From Treponema sp. (GTDB lineage Bacteria > Spirochaetota > Spirochaetia > Treponematales > Treponemataceae), in the NCBI GenBank assembly GCA_024402665.1, contig JAKSTI010000001.1:62001-126000 (forward strand): a stretch of 64,000 nucleotides of DNA, in the 5' to 3' direction. The notes under the pieces are model-generated. The model searched no databases. It was not told the origin of the DNA and worked only from the letters and a program-made list of their open reading frames with translations. This document shows positions 17,780-26,702 of the stretch, piece after piece. How positions within the stretch are numbered: the stretch's first letter is position 1; each line of letters begins with the position of its first letter. A program made the translations under genes and the position numbers.

Positions 17780-19306
17780 ATGGAACTTGTAAAAAATAAC
17801 GAACTTACACCAAAACAGATTGTAGAAAAATTAGATCAGTATATTATTGGCCAGAAAGATGCAAAAAAAGCAGTTGCAATTGCTCTCAGAAACAGATTCC
17901 GCAGATTAAAACTTTCTGAAGATATTAGAGATGAAGTTGCACCAAAAAATATTCTTATGATTGGACCAACTGGTTGTGGTAAAACTGAAATTGCCCGCAG
18001 ACTTGCAAAATTATGTGGAGCTCCTTTTCTTAAAGTTGAAGCTACAAAATATACAGAAGTTGGTTACGTTGGTCGTGATGTAGAAAGTATGATCCGTGAT
18101 TTGATGGCTGTTGGTTATAATGATGTAAAAGCAGAAATGGAAGATGAATTGCGTGAAAAATCAACATCGATTGTTGAAGAAAAACTTCTTGATTTGCTTT
18201 TACCTGGTTCAAGAGAATCTAAACCTTCTAAGAAAGATGAAAAAACTCCTGCACCAGCTGGATTTTTAACACAGACTAATCCTAATGAAATTACAATTGA
18301 TTTAAATAAAGTTGCTCAGGATATGCAGGCCGGACTTGATGCTTTGAATCAGGCTAATGAAGCAGCCGCAAAACAGCAGGCAATTGATGAAGAAAAAGCA
18401 GAAAAAACTGTAGATCCTAATTCAACAAGAGAAAAATTCAGAAAAATGCTTAGAGACGGCAAACTTGAAGACCGTGAAGTTGAAATGATTGTTCATCGTC
18501 CACAGGGAATGCCTAGTATGGAAATTATTGCCGGTGGTAGTCTTGATGATTTACAGAACAGTATGAACGGTATTTTAAGCATGATTAATGGCGGCGGAAA
18601 TCATGGTAAAAAGAGAATGGTTTCTGTAAAAGAAGCAAGAAAAATTTTAACAGAAGAAACTCTTGATAACATGGTTGATCATGATAAAGTTTCTGATCTT
18701 GCAAAACAGCGGGTTGAACAGAGTGGAATTATCTTTATTGATGAAATTGATAAGATTGCTGTTCACGGAGAAAGTCATGGTCAGGATGTAAGCCGGGAAG
18801 GTGTTCAGAGAGATATTCTTCCAATTGTTGAAGGAAGTAATGTAAATACAAAGTGGGGCGTAATCGATACAACCCATATTTTGTTTATTGCAGCCGGTGC
18901 TTTTAGTGTAGCGGCTCCAAGTGATTTGATTCCTGAACTTCAGGGACGTTTCCCATTGCGTGTAGAACTTGAATCATTGCATAAGGAAGATTTCAAACGC
19001 ATTTTGCAGGAACCAAAAAACAGTCTTATCATGCAGTATACTTCATTGCTTGAAACAGAGAATGTAAAATTGAATATTACAGAAGATGCTCTTGATAGAA
19101 TGGCATTTGTTGCAGAAGATGTAAACAATAAAGCTGAAAATATTGGTGCAAGACGCCTTCATACTATTATGGAAAAAGTTCTTACTGATATTAGTTTTGA
19201 TGCTGACGAACATGCTGGTGAAACAATTACAATTGATGCCGCTTACGTTGACAGTAAATTAACTGATATTGTTCAGAGTGAAGATCTTTCCCGCTATATT
19301 TTGTAG
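17780..19306 (+). CDS. hslU: HslU AAA+ unfoldase
   Basis: 508 residues, longer than the ~440-470 usual because of an enlarged, Gln/Lys/Glu-rich I domain (about 150-300). Walker A GPTGCGKTE (62-70), pore loop region VGYVGRDVESMIRDL, Walker B IIFIDEIDKIA, sensor regions DLIPELQGRFPLRVEL and ENIGARRLHTIMEKVL. The C-terminal SEDLSRYIL is the conserved tail that docks into and activates HslV. The ATG at 17780 is preceded by TGGAGC; the track-length ATG at 17762 would put extra hydrophobic residues in front. Confidence 0.95.
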   Translation: MELVKNNELTPKQIVEKLDQYIIGQKDAKKAVAIALRNRFRRLKLSEDIRDEVAPKNILMIGPTGCGKTEIARRLAKLCGAPFLKVEATKYTEVGYVGRDVESMIRDLMAVGYNDVKAEMEDELREKSTSIVEEKLLDLLLPGSRESKPSKKDEKTPAPAGFLTQTNPNEITIDLNKVAQDMQAGLDALNQANEAAAKQQAIDEEKAEKTVDPNSTREKFRKMLRDGKLEDREVEMIVHRPQGMPSMEIIAGGSLDDLQNSMNGILSMINGGGNHGKKRMVSVKEARKILTEETLDNMVDHDKVSDLAKQRVEQSGIIFIDEIDKIAVHGESHGQDVSREGVQRDILPIVEGSNVNTKWGVIDTTHILFIAAGAFSVAAPSDLIPELQGRFPLRVELESLHKEDFKRILQEPKNSLIMQYTSLLETENVKLNITEDALDRMAFVAEDVNNKAENIGARRLHTIMEKVLTDISFDADEHAGETITIDAAYVDSKLTDIVQSEDLSRYIL

Positions 19307-19398
19307 TTTTTTCCTAAACTAAAATCCTTTTTTTCCGAAAATGAAAGTAGATGTAAACAATTTCTGCCGGTGAAAGCCAGCATTGGAGGAAAAAAAGG

Positions 19399-19815
19399 AT
19401 GAATTCTTTTACAAGAGGTATAGACCTTTTACAGCGCGAAATGGATGTAACAAGTCTTCGTTACCAGGTAAGCGCTAACAACCTTGCAAACAGTGAAGTT
19501 CCAAACTTTAAAAGATCAGAGATTAGTTTTGAAAGCGAATTAAAAAAAGCATTTCAGTCAGAAGAAATTGCGAAAAATTCATTTCACCTTGCAACTAAAG
19601 ATGATCGTCATATGCAGATTAATCTTCCAATGGATTACAGAGATGTAAAGCCACAGAGAACGGTAGATTACATTTCAACAGCAAAATCAGACGGAAACAA
19701 TGTAGACCCTGAAACTGAAGCAAATAACATCCTCCAGATTCAGATGCAGTACCGCCTATTAACCCAATTAACCAGCTTCGAATTCGACCAAGTCAACACC
19801 GCTATGAAGAAATAA
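19399..19815 (+). CDS. flgB: Flagellar proximal rod protein FlgB
   Basis: 138 residues, normal for FlgB. N-terminal RYQVSANNLANSEVPNFKRS is the conserved rod-protein motif, and the C-terminal ANNILQIQMQYRLLTQLTSF forms the helix pair partner. Exported through the flagellar type III system to build the rod of the periplasmic flagellum. GGAGG precedes the start. No promoter of its own is obvious in the 92 bases after hslU, so it may be read from upstream. Followed by a tandem hairpin repeat before flgC. Confidence 0.93.
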   Translation: MNSFTRGIDLLQREMDVTSLRYQVSANNLANSEVPNFKRSEISFESELKKAFQSEEIAKNSFHLATKDDRHMQINLPMDYRDVKPQRTVDYISTAKSDGNNVDPETEANNILQIQMQYRLLTQLTSFEFDQVNTAMKK

Positions 19816-19817
19816 TG

Positions 19818-19987
19818 AGTAGGCGGCCGGTAGAGCCGCCGATGATTAATTGGAAACCGTTAAAAAAAATTGCGATCAGCAATTTTTTAGGTTATCCACA
19901 TAAGTAGGCGGCCGGTAGAGCCGCCGATGATAGATTGGAAACCGTTAAAAAAAATTGCGAGCAGCAATTTTTTAGGTTGTCCATTTA
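19818..19987 (+). repeat. 85-bp tandem duplication with two hairpins per unit
   Basis: Two copies, 19818-19902 and 19903-19987, differing at about 6 of 85 positions. Each unit holds a GGCGGC/GCCGCC hairpin and an AAAAAATTGC/GCAATTTTTT hairpin with a five-base loop (GATCA or GAGCA). The second hairpin ends in a T-run that reads like a weak terminator, so two in series may lower readthrough into flgC or mark mRNA processing. Confidence 0.9.
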
Positions 19988-19997
19988 GGAGATAAAT

Positions 19998-20456
19998 ATG
20001 GGACTTTTTACTAGTATTAATATTGCTGCAACAGGAATGAGTGCAGAAAGACTTAGAACAGACGTAATTTCAGATAATATTGCAAACGCATCAACAACAA
20101 GAACACAGGAAGGTGGTGCATATAAAAGATCAACAGTAGTTTTCAAACCTGTTGCTGATGATAATCCACAGTGGAACTTTCCATTTGTACCATCAGATAT
20201 AGACAACGGTCCTGGAAAAGGTGTAAAAGTTGTTGAAATTGTAAAAGATAATTCTGAAGGCAGATTAGTTTTTGATCCAGAACATCCAGATGCAATTAAA
20301 AGTGGTCCAAACAAAGGTTATGTTGAATATCCAAATGTAAATATCGTAAATGAAATGGTAAATCTTATTTCAGCCAGTCGTGCTTACGAAGCCAACGCTA
20401 CAGTAATTGATGGTGCAAAAGATATGTTCTCTTCAGCACTTGAAATTGGCCGATAG
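19998..20456 (+). CDS. flgC: Flagellar proximal rod protein FlgC
   Basis: 152 residues. N-terminal SINIAATGMSAERLRTDVIS plus DNIANASTTRT is the rod consensus; the C-terminal VNIVNEMVNLISASRAYEAN motif is typical of FlgC. Rod component exported by the flagellar apparatus. AGGAG at 19987-19991 is seven bases before the ATG, at the very end of the tandem repeat. Followed by fliE. Confidence 0.95.
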   Translation: MGLFTSINIAATGMSAERLRTDVISDNIANASTTRTQEGGAYKRSTVVFKPVADDNPQWNFPFVPSDIDNGPGKGVKVVEIVKDNSEGRLVFDPEHPDAIKSGPNKGYVEYPNVNIVNEMVNLISASRAYEANATVIDGAKDMFSSALEIGR

Positions 20457-20491
20457 TGGTTGTAAACTATAAATAGGGTGGAAAATAGATT

Positions 20492-20863
20492 ATGCAGATA
20501 CCAGAATTCGGCACATTATTAATGGCTAGAAACAGCGAATCACATTTTGGAGTAGGACCAGTTACAACTCAGGGCTCATCAGTAAGTAAAACTACAGTAA
20601 CAACTGGAACTACATCAACTTCAAATGCAAAAACAGACGGAAAAATATCTTTCCAGGATTATCTTTTGCAGGCAATGAATTCAGTAAATGACCAGCAGAT
20701 GGAAGTTTCAGCATTGCAGGAAAAATTAATTACAAGTCCAGATGAGGTAGATATTCACGATGTAACAATCGCTATGTCAAAAGCAAGAATGTCATTGAAC
20801 CTTGCTCAGACAGTAATAGACCGCTTAGTTTCCGGCTGGAACGAAATCACTACTACCAGATAG
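20492..20863 (+). CDS. fliE: Flagellar MS ring-rod junction protein FliE
   Basis: 123 residues. ISFQDYLLQAMNSVNDQQME and DVHD-like DIHDVTIAMSKARMSLNLAQ followed by a C-terminal helix match FliE, which joins the MS ring to the rod. The first 45 residues are a Ser/Thr-rich low-complexity stretch, longer than usual. AGGGTGG lies upstream. Transcription appears to end after this gene at the terminator at 20919. Confidence 0.92.
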   Translation: MQIPEFGTLLMARNSESHFGVGPVTTQGSSVSKTTVTTGTTSTSNAKTDGKISFQDYLLQAMNSVNDQQMEVSALQEKLITSPDEVDIHDVTIAMSKARMSLNLAQTVIDRLVSGWNEITTTR

Positions 20864-20918
20864 TTCAAAAGTCTCCAGTTGAGCCTATTAATCAATCAAA
20901 ATAATAGAAAATTATTAA

Positions 20919-20950
20919 AACCTTTTCTTCGGAAAAGGTTATTTTTTTTA
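20919..20950 (+). terminator. Intrinsic terminator after fliE
   Basis: Perfect nine-base-pair stem (20919-20927 with 20932-20940) closed by a TTCG tetraloop and followed by eight Ts. Strong intrinsic terminator that divides the flagellar block into flgBC-fliE and fliFGHIJ. Confidence 0.92.
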
Positions 20951-20967
20951 ACTGCTTTTATTTTATG

Positions 20968-20996
20968 TTGTCAAATTTGCATTCCTATGCTATAAT
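20968..20996 (+). promoter_or_regulatory. Sigma-70 promoter for fliFGHIJ
   Basis: TTGTCA and perfect TATAAT with a 17-base spacer, immediately after the fliE terminator and about 50 bases before the fliF start. Indicates housekeeping-sigma control of the MS-ring/export genes. Confidence 0.75.
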
Positions 20997-21052
20997 TAAT
21001 TAAATTTAGTATAAATTTCTTTAAAAGAAATTCGTTCACGGGAGGGGAACTA

Positions 21053-22762
21053 ATGAACGAATGGCTTAAACAGGTTGGGGCTAAAGCAAAAGAACTTTGG
21101 TCCAAATGGAAACCTATTCAGAAAGTCATATTATTTGTAATCATCGCTATAGTTATTGCTGTTATTTTTGCTACTGCCCGCGTATCTTCAAAACCGAGCA
21201 TGGTAAAACTTTTTCCATCTCCTGTAACTGATGAAAATAATCTCGCCAGAATTCTTGATCGTGTAAATGAACTTAATGTTGATGTAGAAGAGTCAGAAGG
21301 TTATATTTACGTTGCCGACAAAAAAACTAAAACAAGACTTATTGCCACATTAAATGATGAAGGACTTGTACCTTCTAATATTGATATCTGGGCAGATTAC
21401 TTTGACCGCTCTTGGTCTACAACAGATGCAGATCAGAACGTTAAACTTCGTGTAAAGAAAGAACAGGAATTGAAAAACTTCATTGAAGCTTATTCAGATG
21501 TTATTTCTGCACAGGTAACAATTGAATTACCTCCAGATAAGTTGTTTAAAGATGACCAGAATCCTGTTAAGTGTGGTGTTATTATTAAAACTGCACCAAA
21601 CAGTACTTTGTTAAAAGAAAGACGAAGAATCCTTGGTATTCATAACTCAGTTCTTGCTGCCGTAGAAGGTTTGCAGTCTGATTATCTTATTATTACAGAC
21701 CAGGCTACTGCAGAACAGGTAAATGATTTTACATCAATGGCAGACAGTGATGCAGTTGATGTTACTGCAAAACAGCAGCGTCTTATCTTGAAACGTGAAA
21801 ATGAAATCAGAGCTAAGATTCTTAAACAGTTGCAGAGTATTTATACAGAAGACCGCTGTAGAGATATTTCAGTTTCTGTTGAAATGAATATGTCAAAAAG
21901 AGAAAGTCAGTCTACTGAATATTCTCCAATCGTAAGAAAAGAAGATAACCCAGATACACCTTATGATGATTCTGAACTTGTTGATTATCTTCCTTACTCA
22001 ATGCAGACAGTTACTAAAGAATATGAAACAGTTGGTTTAACACCAAAGGGACCTCCTGGAACTGATGGAAATAATCCACCATCTTATTCAGATTTGGATA
22101 ACCTTCAGGGTAAATGGACAGAAACTGGTGTAACTGCTAATCACGTAATTAATACAAAAAATACACAGGAAGTTACTGCTCCAAAAATTGACAGAGTAAC
22201 AGTCGGTGTAAATATTGATGGTACATGGAGATTAAAGGTTAATCCTGAAACTCGTGAATACGAAATTGATGATGAAGGTTATCGTGTTCGTGAATTTACT
22301 CCAATTACTGAAGCACAGAGAATTGATGCCGAAAACATTATTAAAGGTGCTATCGGTTATGATAGAAGCCGTGGAGATCAGGTTTACGTAACAGTTTCTG
22401 GTTACGAAAGAACAGAACAGTTCCACGCAGAAGATGATGAATATTTTGCAAAACAGAATCGTAAAATTACAATTATCTTAATTCTTGCATCAATTGTAAT
22501 TATTCTTGTTGGATTTATCCTCTTCAGAATTATCAGTAAAGAAATTGAACGCCGTAGACGTGAAAGAGAAGCTCGTCTTCTTGCTGAACAGCAGGCTGCC
22601 CGTGAAAGAGCACTTTGGGATGCAAAAGAAGACAGTATGGATGTTACAATGTCTGTTGAAGAAACAAGACGTATGGAACTTCAGGAAAATGCAATTACTA
22701 TGGCAAAGGAACATCCAGAAGATGTTGCTATGCTTATCCGCACTTGGTTAATGGAGGAATAG
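21053..22762 (+). CDS. fliF: Flagellar MS-ring protein FliF
   Basis: 569 residues. Two membrane helices (near 25-45, VILFVIIAIVIAVIFATA; and near 475-495, ILASIVIILVGFILFRII) flank a large periplasmic part with the ring-building motifs (VKLFPSPVTDENN, VRVKKEQEL-like LRVKKEQELKNFI, VTIELPPDKLF). The C-terminal AITMAKEHPEDVAMLIRTWL is the FliG-binding tail. A Pro/Gly-rich insert (PPGTDGNNPPSYSD) lies in the periplasmic part. GGGAGGGG precedes the start. First gene of its own transcript. Confidence 0.95.
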   Translation: MNEWLKQVGAKAKELWSKWKPIQKVILFVIIAIVIAVIFATARVSSKPSMVKLFPSPVTDENNLARILDRVNELNVDVEESEGYIYVADKKTKTRLIATLNDEGLVPSNIDIWADYFDRSWSTTDADQNVKLRVKKEQELKNFIEAYSDVISAQVTIELPPDKLFKDDQNPVKCGVIIKTAPNSTLLKERRRILGIHNSVLAAVEGLQSDYLIITDQATAEQVNDFTSMADSDAVDVTAKQQRLILKRENEIRAKILKQLQSIYTEDRCRDISVSVEMNMSKRESQSTEYSPIVRKEDNPDTPYDDSELVDYLPYSMQTVTKEYETVGLTPKGPPGTDGNNPPSYSDLDNLQGKWTETGVTANHVINTKNTQEVTAPKIDRVTVGVNIDGTWRLKVNPETREYEIDDEGYRVREFTPITEAQRIDAENIIKGAIGYDRSRGDQVYVTVSGYERTEQFHAEDDEYFAKQNRKITIILILASIVIILVGFILFRIISKEIERRRREREARLLAEQQAARERALWDAKEDSMDVTMSVEETRRMELQENAITMAKEHPEDVAMLIRTWLMEE

Positions 22763-22765
22763 AGT

Positions 22766-23881
22766 ATGTCAGACGAAATGGTAGGTGGAGAAGCACCTAA
22801 AACTTCCTCAAATCCTAAGCCGGTTCCAAAACCAGGTCAGTTAAAACCTGCAGGCAGCTCAAAAAAAGCAGGTAAAGATTATAAGAGTCTTACAGGTAGA
22901 CAGAAAGCTGCTATCTTTTTAATTTCTCTTGGCCCAGATGTTTCTGCAGAAATCATGAAACATTTGCGTGAAGATGAAGTTGAAACTTTAACATTTGAAA
23001 TTGCCCGTCAGGAAAAAGTTAATCCTGAATTTAAAGATGCTGTACTTGAAGAATTCCAGGAGTTAATGAATGCACAGAACTTCATTACTACTGGTGGTAT
23101 TGATTATGCCCGCGAACTTTTGGAAAAATCTCTTGGTTCTCAGAAGGCAATCGATATTATCAACAGACTTACTTCAAGTTTGCAGGTTCGTCCATTCGAC
23201 TTTATTCGTCGTACAGACCCTGCACATTTGTTAAACTTCATTCAGCAGGAATATCCACAGACAATTGCCTTGATTCTTGCTTACCTTGAACCTGGAAAAG
23301 CTGCCGTAATTTTGCAGAACTTACCAGAAGATATGCAGGCCGAAGTTTCAAAACGACTTGCTACAATGGACCGTACATCTCCTGATGTATTGCGTGAAGT
23401 TGAACGCGTATTGGAAAAGAAACTCTCTACACTTTCTAGTGAAGACTATACTGCTGCCGGTGGTGTTGAAGCTATCGTTGAAATCTTGAACCTTGTTGAC
23501 CGTTCTTCTGAAAAATCTATTATTGAATCTCTTGAAGAAGACGATCCAGACTTGGCAGAAGAAATCAAGAAACGTATGTTCGTATTCGAAGATATCGTTA
23601 TGCTGGACAACCGTGCTATTCAGAAAGTACTTCGCGATGTCGATCAGCAGGAATTGGCAAAAGCGCTTAAATCTGTTGATACCGAAGTACAGGATAAGAT
23701 TTTCGGAAATATGTCAAAACGTGCTGCAAGCATGTTGAAAGAAGATATGGAATTCATGGGACCTGTTCGTCTTAAGGATGTTGAAGAAGCTCAGCAGAAG
23801 ATTGTATCAATCATCCGTCGTCTTGAAGACAGTGGTGATATCGTTATCGCCCGCTCAGGTGAAGATGAGTTGGTAACTTGA
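22766..23881 (+). CDS. fliG: Flagellar switch protein FliG
   Basis: 371 residues; FliG is usually about 335. Couples stator to rotor and sets direction. LTGRQKAAIFLISLGPDVSA starts the N-terminal domain, QQEYPQTIALILAYLEP is the EHPQ-type middle motif, and the C-terminal torque helix region includes FVFEDIVMLDNRAIQKVLRD and MGPVRLKDVEEAQQKI. The first ~43 residues (Pro/Lys/Gly-rich, KPVPKPGQLKPAG) are an extension absent from enteric FliG. Spirochaetes often have two fliG genes; operon position fits the motor copy. Confidence 0.94.
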   Translation: MSDEMVGGEAPKTSSNPKPVPKPGQLKPAGSSKKAGKDYKSLTGRQKAAIFLISLGPDVSAEIMKHLREDEVETLTFEIARQEKVNPEFKDAVLEEFQELMNAQNFITTGGIDYARELLEKSLGSQKAIDIINRLTSSLQVRPFDFIRRTDPAHLLNFIQQEYPQTIALILAYLEPGKAAVILQNLPEDMQAEVSKRLATMDRTSPDVLREVERVLEKKLSTLSSEDYTAAGGVEAIVEILNLVDRSSEKSIIESLEEDDPDLAEEIKKRMFVFEDIVMLDNRAIQKVLRDVDQQELAKALKSVDTEVQDKIFGNMSKRAASMLKEDMEFMGPVRLKDVEEAQQKIVSIIRRLEDSGDIVIARSGEDELVT

Positions 23882-23900
23882 TGTTTTGAGGTAATACAAA

Positions 23901-24833
23901 ATGGCTAAAACTGTATTTCGTCCCGGTGAAGCAAATATCGGTGAATCTAAAATTCTCTTGCCTTTAGTGCGTGAATATGCACCTCCTGTTGAAGAAGTGC
24001 CAGAAATTATTGAAGAATATCATGGCCCAACAGCAGATGATTTGCGTCGTGAAGCTGAAAGTTTTAAAGTTCAGTGGGAACAGGAAAAACAGCAGATGCT
24101 TTCTAGTGCCCAGCAGGAAGCTGATGATATAATTAAACGTGCAGAAGATACTGCTTTTGCGGAAGTTAAAAGACAGACTGATGAAGCACAGATTATTAAA
24201 GCTGATGCTGAAAGTGATGCTAATCAGATTATAGAAAATGCAAAGGCTCAGGCTGCTCAGATTATTGCAGAAGCACAGGCTGAACGTGAAAAGTTGCAGT
24301 CAGATGCAAGACAGGAAGGATTTGATCAGGGACATTCAGAAGGTTATGAAAAGGGTGAAGCTGAAGTAAATCGTCTTATTGAACGTATGCATAGAATCCT
24401 TGAAGCAGTAATGCAGCGCCGTGAAGAAATTCTTTCGGATACAGAAAGTCAGATTGTAGAACTTGTAATTCTGATGGCCAGAAAAGTAATTAAAATCATC
24501 TCTGAAAATCAGAAGAACGTTATTCTTGCAAATGCTCTTGCTGCTTTGAAAAAAGTAAAAACAAGAGGAAACGTTACTTTACGTGTTAATCTTGAAGATG
24601 TAAAACTTACAACACAGAATGTTTCTGAATTTATTAAACATGTTGAAAATATTCAGGGAATTACTGTTCTTGAAGACTCGGCTGTTGAAAAAGGCGGTTG
24701 TATTGTAGAAACTGACTTTGGTGCAATTGATGCCAGAATTTCAAGTCAGCTTTCTGAACTGGAGAACAAAATTCTTGAAGTTGCTCCTGTTAAGAATATT
24801 AAACGCACAGATCCTTTGGTTAATGCCGACTAA
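23901..24833 (+). CDS. fliH: Flagellar export regulator FliH
   Basis: 310 residues. Long charged helical region from about 45 to 150 rich in Ala/Gln/Glu (ESDANQIIENAKAQAAQIIA), then EGFDQGHSEGYEKGEAE with FliH-type Gly repeats, and a C-terminal domain (VELVILMARKVIKIISENQK, GGCIVETDFGAIDARISSQL) homologous to FliH/ATP-synthase delta. Binds and restrains the FliI ATPase in the cytoplasm. Lies between fliG and fliI as in other flagellar operons. Confidence 0.92.
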   Translation: MAKTVFRPGEANIGESKILLPLVREYAPPVEEVPEIIEEYHGPTADDLRREAESFKVQWEQEKQQMLSSAQQEADDIIKRAEDTAFAEVKRQTDEAQIIKADAESDANQIIENAKAQAAQIIAEAQAEREKLQSDARQEGFDQGHSEGYEKGEAEVNRLIERMHRILEAVMQRREEILSDTESQIVELVILMARKVIKIISENQKNVILANALAALKKVKTRGNVTLRVNLEDVKLTTQNVSEFIKHVENIQGITVLEDSAVEKGGCIVETDFGAIDARISSQLSELENKILEVAPVKNIKRTDPLVNAD

Positions 24834-24853
24834 TTTCAGGAAGGTGTTGCGCT

Positions 24854-26257
24854 ATGAGATCTTCTTATATCGGAAAATTTAATTTTACAAAATATCTCGA
24901 ACAAGTTGTTGATGCTGAAACTATTTTATATGTAGGCCGTGTTACTGCAGTAAAAGGTCTGGAAATTGAAAGTGAAGGTCCCCGCTCAATGATTGGAGAA
25001 ATGTGTACAATCAAATTGTCAGACGGTTCTTCAATTCTTGCCGAAGTCGTTGGTTTAAGCGGAACTACTGTAAAACTCACTCCTTTTGGAAACACCAGAG
25101 GTATTGAAGTAGGCTGTGAAGTAGTTGCATCTGGTTCTGTACTTCAGGTTCCAGTTGGTATGAATCTGCTTGGTCGTGTAGTTGATGCTACTGGTCATGC
25201 TTGCGACGGACTTACAGAAATTGAACCAGAAACATATTATCCTGCTATTGCAGATGCACCTGATCCATTAAGAAGAGCTCCAATAAAAAAACGCATTGTT
25301 ACAAGTATTAAAGCTCTTGATTCTTTGCTTACAATTGGTAAAGGTCAGCGTGTTGGTATTTTTGCAGGTTCTGGTGTTGGAAAATCGACTTTGTTAAGTA
25401 TGATTGCCAGAAACAGTAATGCTGATATTGCCGTAATTGGTTTGATTGGTGAACGTGGACGAGAAGCTCTTGAATTTATTAATAGAGATTTAGGTGAAGA
25501 AGGATTAAAACGTTCTGTTGTAGTTCTTTCTACCGGGGATCAGCCTGCAATTTGTCGTGTTAGAGCGGCTTATGTTTGTACAGCAATTGCAGAATATTTT
25601 AGAGATCAGGGTAAAGATGTTGTCTTAATGGTTGATAATGTTACCCGATTTGCTAAAGCCCAGCAGGAAATTGGTACATCAAACGGTGAACTTCCAATTA
25701 AAAGCGGCTATCCTCCTTCAGTTTTTGATATGCTTCCAAAATTGATGGAACGAACAGGTACAAATGATAAAGGTTCTATTACTGCTTTCTATAATGTTCT
25801 TGTAGATAGTGATGATATGAATGAGCCTATTACAGATGCTGTTCGTGGTATTTTGGACGGCCACATCATTCTTGATAGAAAACTTGCACAATCTTATCAT
25901 TATCCTGCAATTGATGTTCTTGCTTCAATCAGTCGTCTTGCCAACAGAGTTACTGGAAAACAGACTCAGTTAGCATGCGGAAAAATCAGAAAACTTATGT
26001 CTGTGTATCAGTCAAAAGAAACAATGATTTCTACTGGTATTTATGCAAAAGGTTCTAATCCTGAAATTGATGAAGCAATTGATAAACATGAAGAAATTGA
26101 AGCTTTCCTTACACAGGAAGTAAACACTCCATTCTCTTTAAAAGATACTTTAGATGAATTATCAAGAATTTCTGGTGTTGAAATTCCTGAATACGAATAT
26201 GAAGAAGACACTGAACTTGCATTTAAAAAGTTTCAGGAACAGTCTGAGCAGCAGTAG
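24854..26257 (+). CDS. fliI: Flagellar export ATPase FliI
   Basis: 467 residues. F1-beta-like hexameric ATPase of flagellar export. Walker A IFAGSGVGKSTLLSMIARN, GERGREALEFI, Walker B region VVLMVDNVTRFAKAQQEIG, SGYPPSVFDMLPKLMERTG, GSITAFYNVLVDSDDMNEPI and ILDGHIILDRKLA all match the family. AGGAAGG lies upstream. Followed 13 bases later by fliJ. Confidence 0.96.
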   Translation: MRSSYIGKFNFTKYLEQVVDAETILYVGRVTAVKGLEIESEGPRSMIGEMCTIKLSDGSSILAEVVGLSGTTVKLTPFGNTRGIEVGCEVVASGSVLQVPVGMNLLGRVVDATGHACDGLTEIEPETYYPAIADAPDPLRRAPIKKRIVTSIKALDSLLTIGKGQRVGIFAGSGVGKSTLLSMIARNSNADIAVIGLIGERGREALEFINRDLGEEGLKRSVVVLSTGDQPAICRVRAAYVCTAIAEYFRDQGKDVVLMVDNVTRFAKAQQEIGTSNGELPIKSGYPPSVFDMLPKLMERTGTNDKGSITAFYNVLVDSDDMNEPITDAVRGILDGHIILDRKLAQSYHYPAIDVLASISRLANRVTGKQTQLACGKIRKLMSVYQSKETMISTGIYAKGSNPEIDEAIDKHEEIEAFLTQEVNTPFSLKDTLDELSRISGVEIPEYEYEEDTELAFKKFQEQSEQQ

Positions 26258-26270
26258 AATCAGTTGATTT

Positions 26271-26702
26271 ATGAAAAAATTTTCTTATGAATTACAGGAT
26301 GTTTTAGATTATAGAAATTTCCAGCAGGATCAGGCAGAAGCAGAATTATCTAAAGCATTGGCTGTTGAAAATGAAATAAACGAAAGTCTTGCATTAATCG
26401 CCCAGCGTATGGTTTCTTTAAAACAGGAATCAAAGGGACTTACTGATTTTAACTTAATTTCAAATCAATATAATTTTGTAAAAGTTCTTGAAGCTCAGAA
26501 AGAAGAATATCTGAAACGACTTGCAGAAGCAAAACTTGTTACTGATGAAAAAAGAGCGGCTTTGCAGGAATGTATTAAAAAAACAACTCCACTTGAAAAG
26601 TTAAAAGAAAAGCAGTTTGATGAATATCGTCAAACTGCCTTAAAAGAAGAAAATAATAATCTTGAAGAGCTTTCAACTATAAAAAATAACTTCCAGAATT
26701 AG
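26271..26702 (+). CDS. fliJ: Flagellar export chaperone FliJ
   Basis: 143 residues, almost entirely coiled coil: KFSYELQDVLDYRNFQQDQA at the N-terminus is the FliJ pattern (F-x-L-Q-x-V-L-x-x-R). Binds FliI and FlhA like the gamma stalk of F1. The stop codon overlaps the stop of the convergent kinase gene by 4 bases, so the two transcripts must overlap. Ribosome site weak. Confidence 0.88.
   Translation: MKKFSYELQDVLDYRNFQQDQAEAELSKALAVENEINESLALIAQRMVSLKQESKGLTDFNLISNQYNFVKVLEAQKEEYLKRLAEAKLVTDEKRAALQECIKKTTPLEKLKEKQFDEYRQTALKEENNNLEELSTIKNNFQN

Noticed and set aside
19307..19398. Sigma-28 promoter ahead of flgB
   Set aside because: A TAAA and a CCGAAAA are present but 7 bases apart, not the ~11-15 needed.
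19818..19987. CRISPR-like pair of repeats
   Set aside because: Only two adjacent copies, no unique spacers, and hairpins of terminator type; no cas gene nearby.
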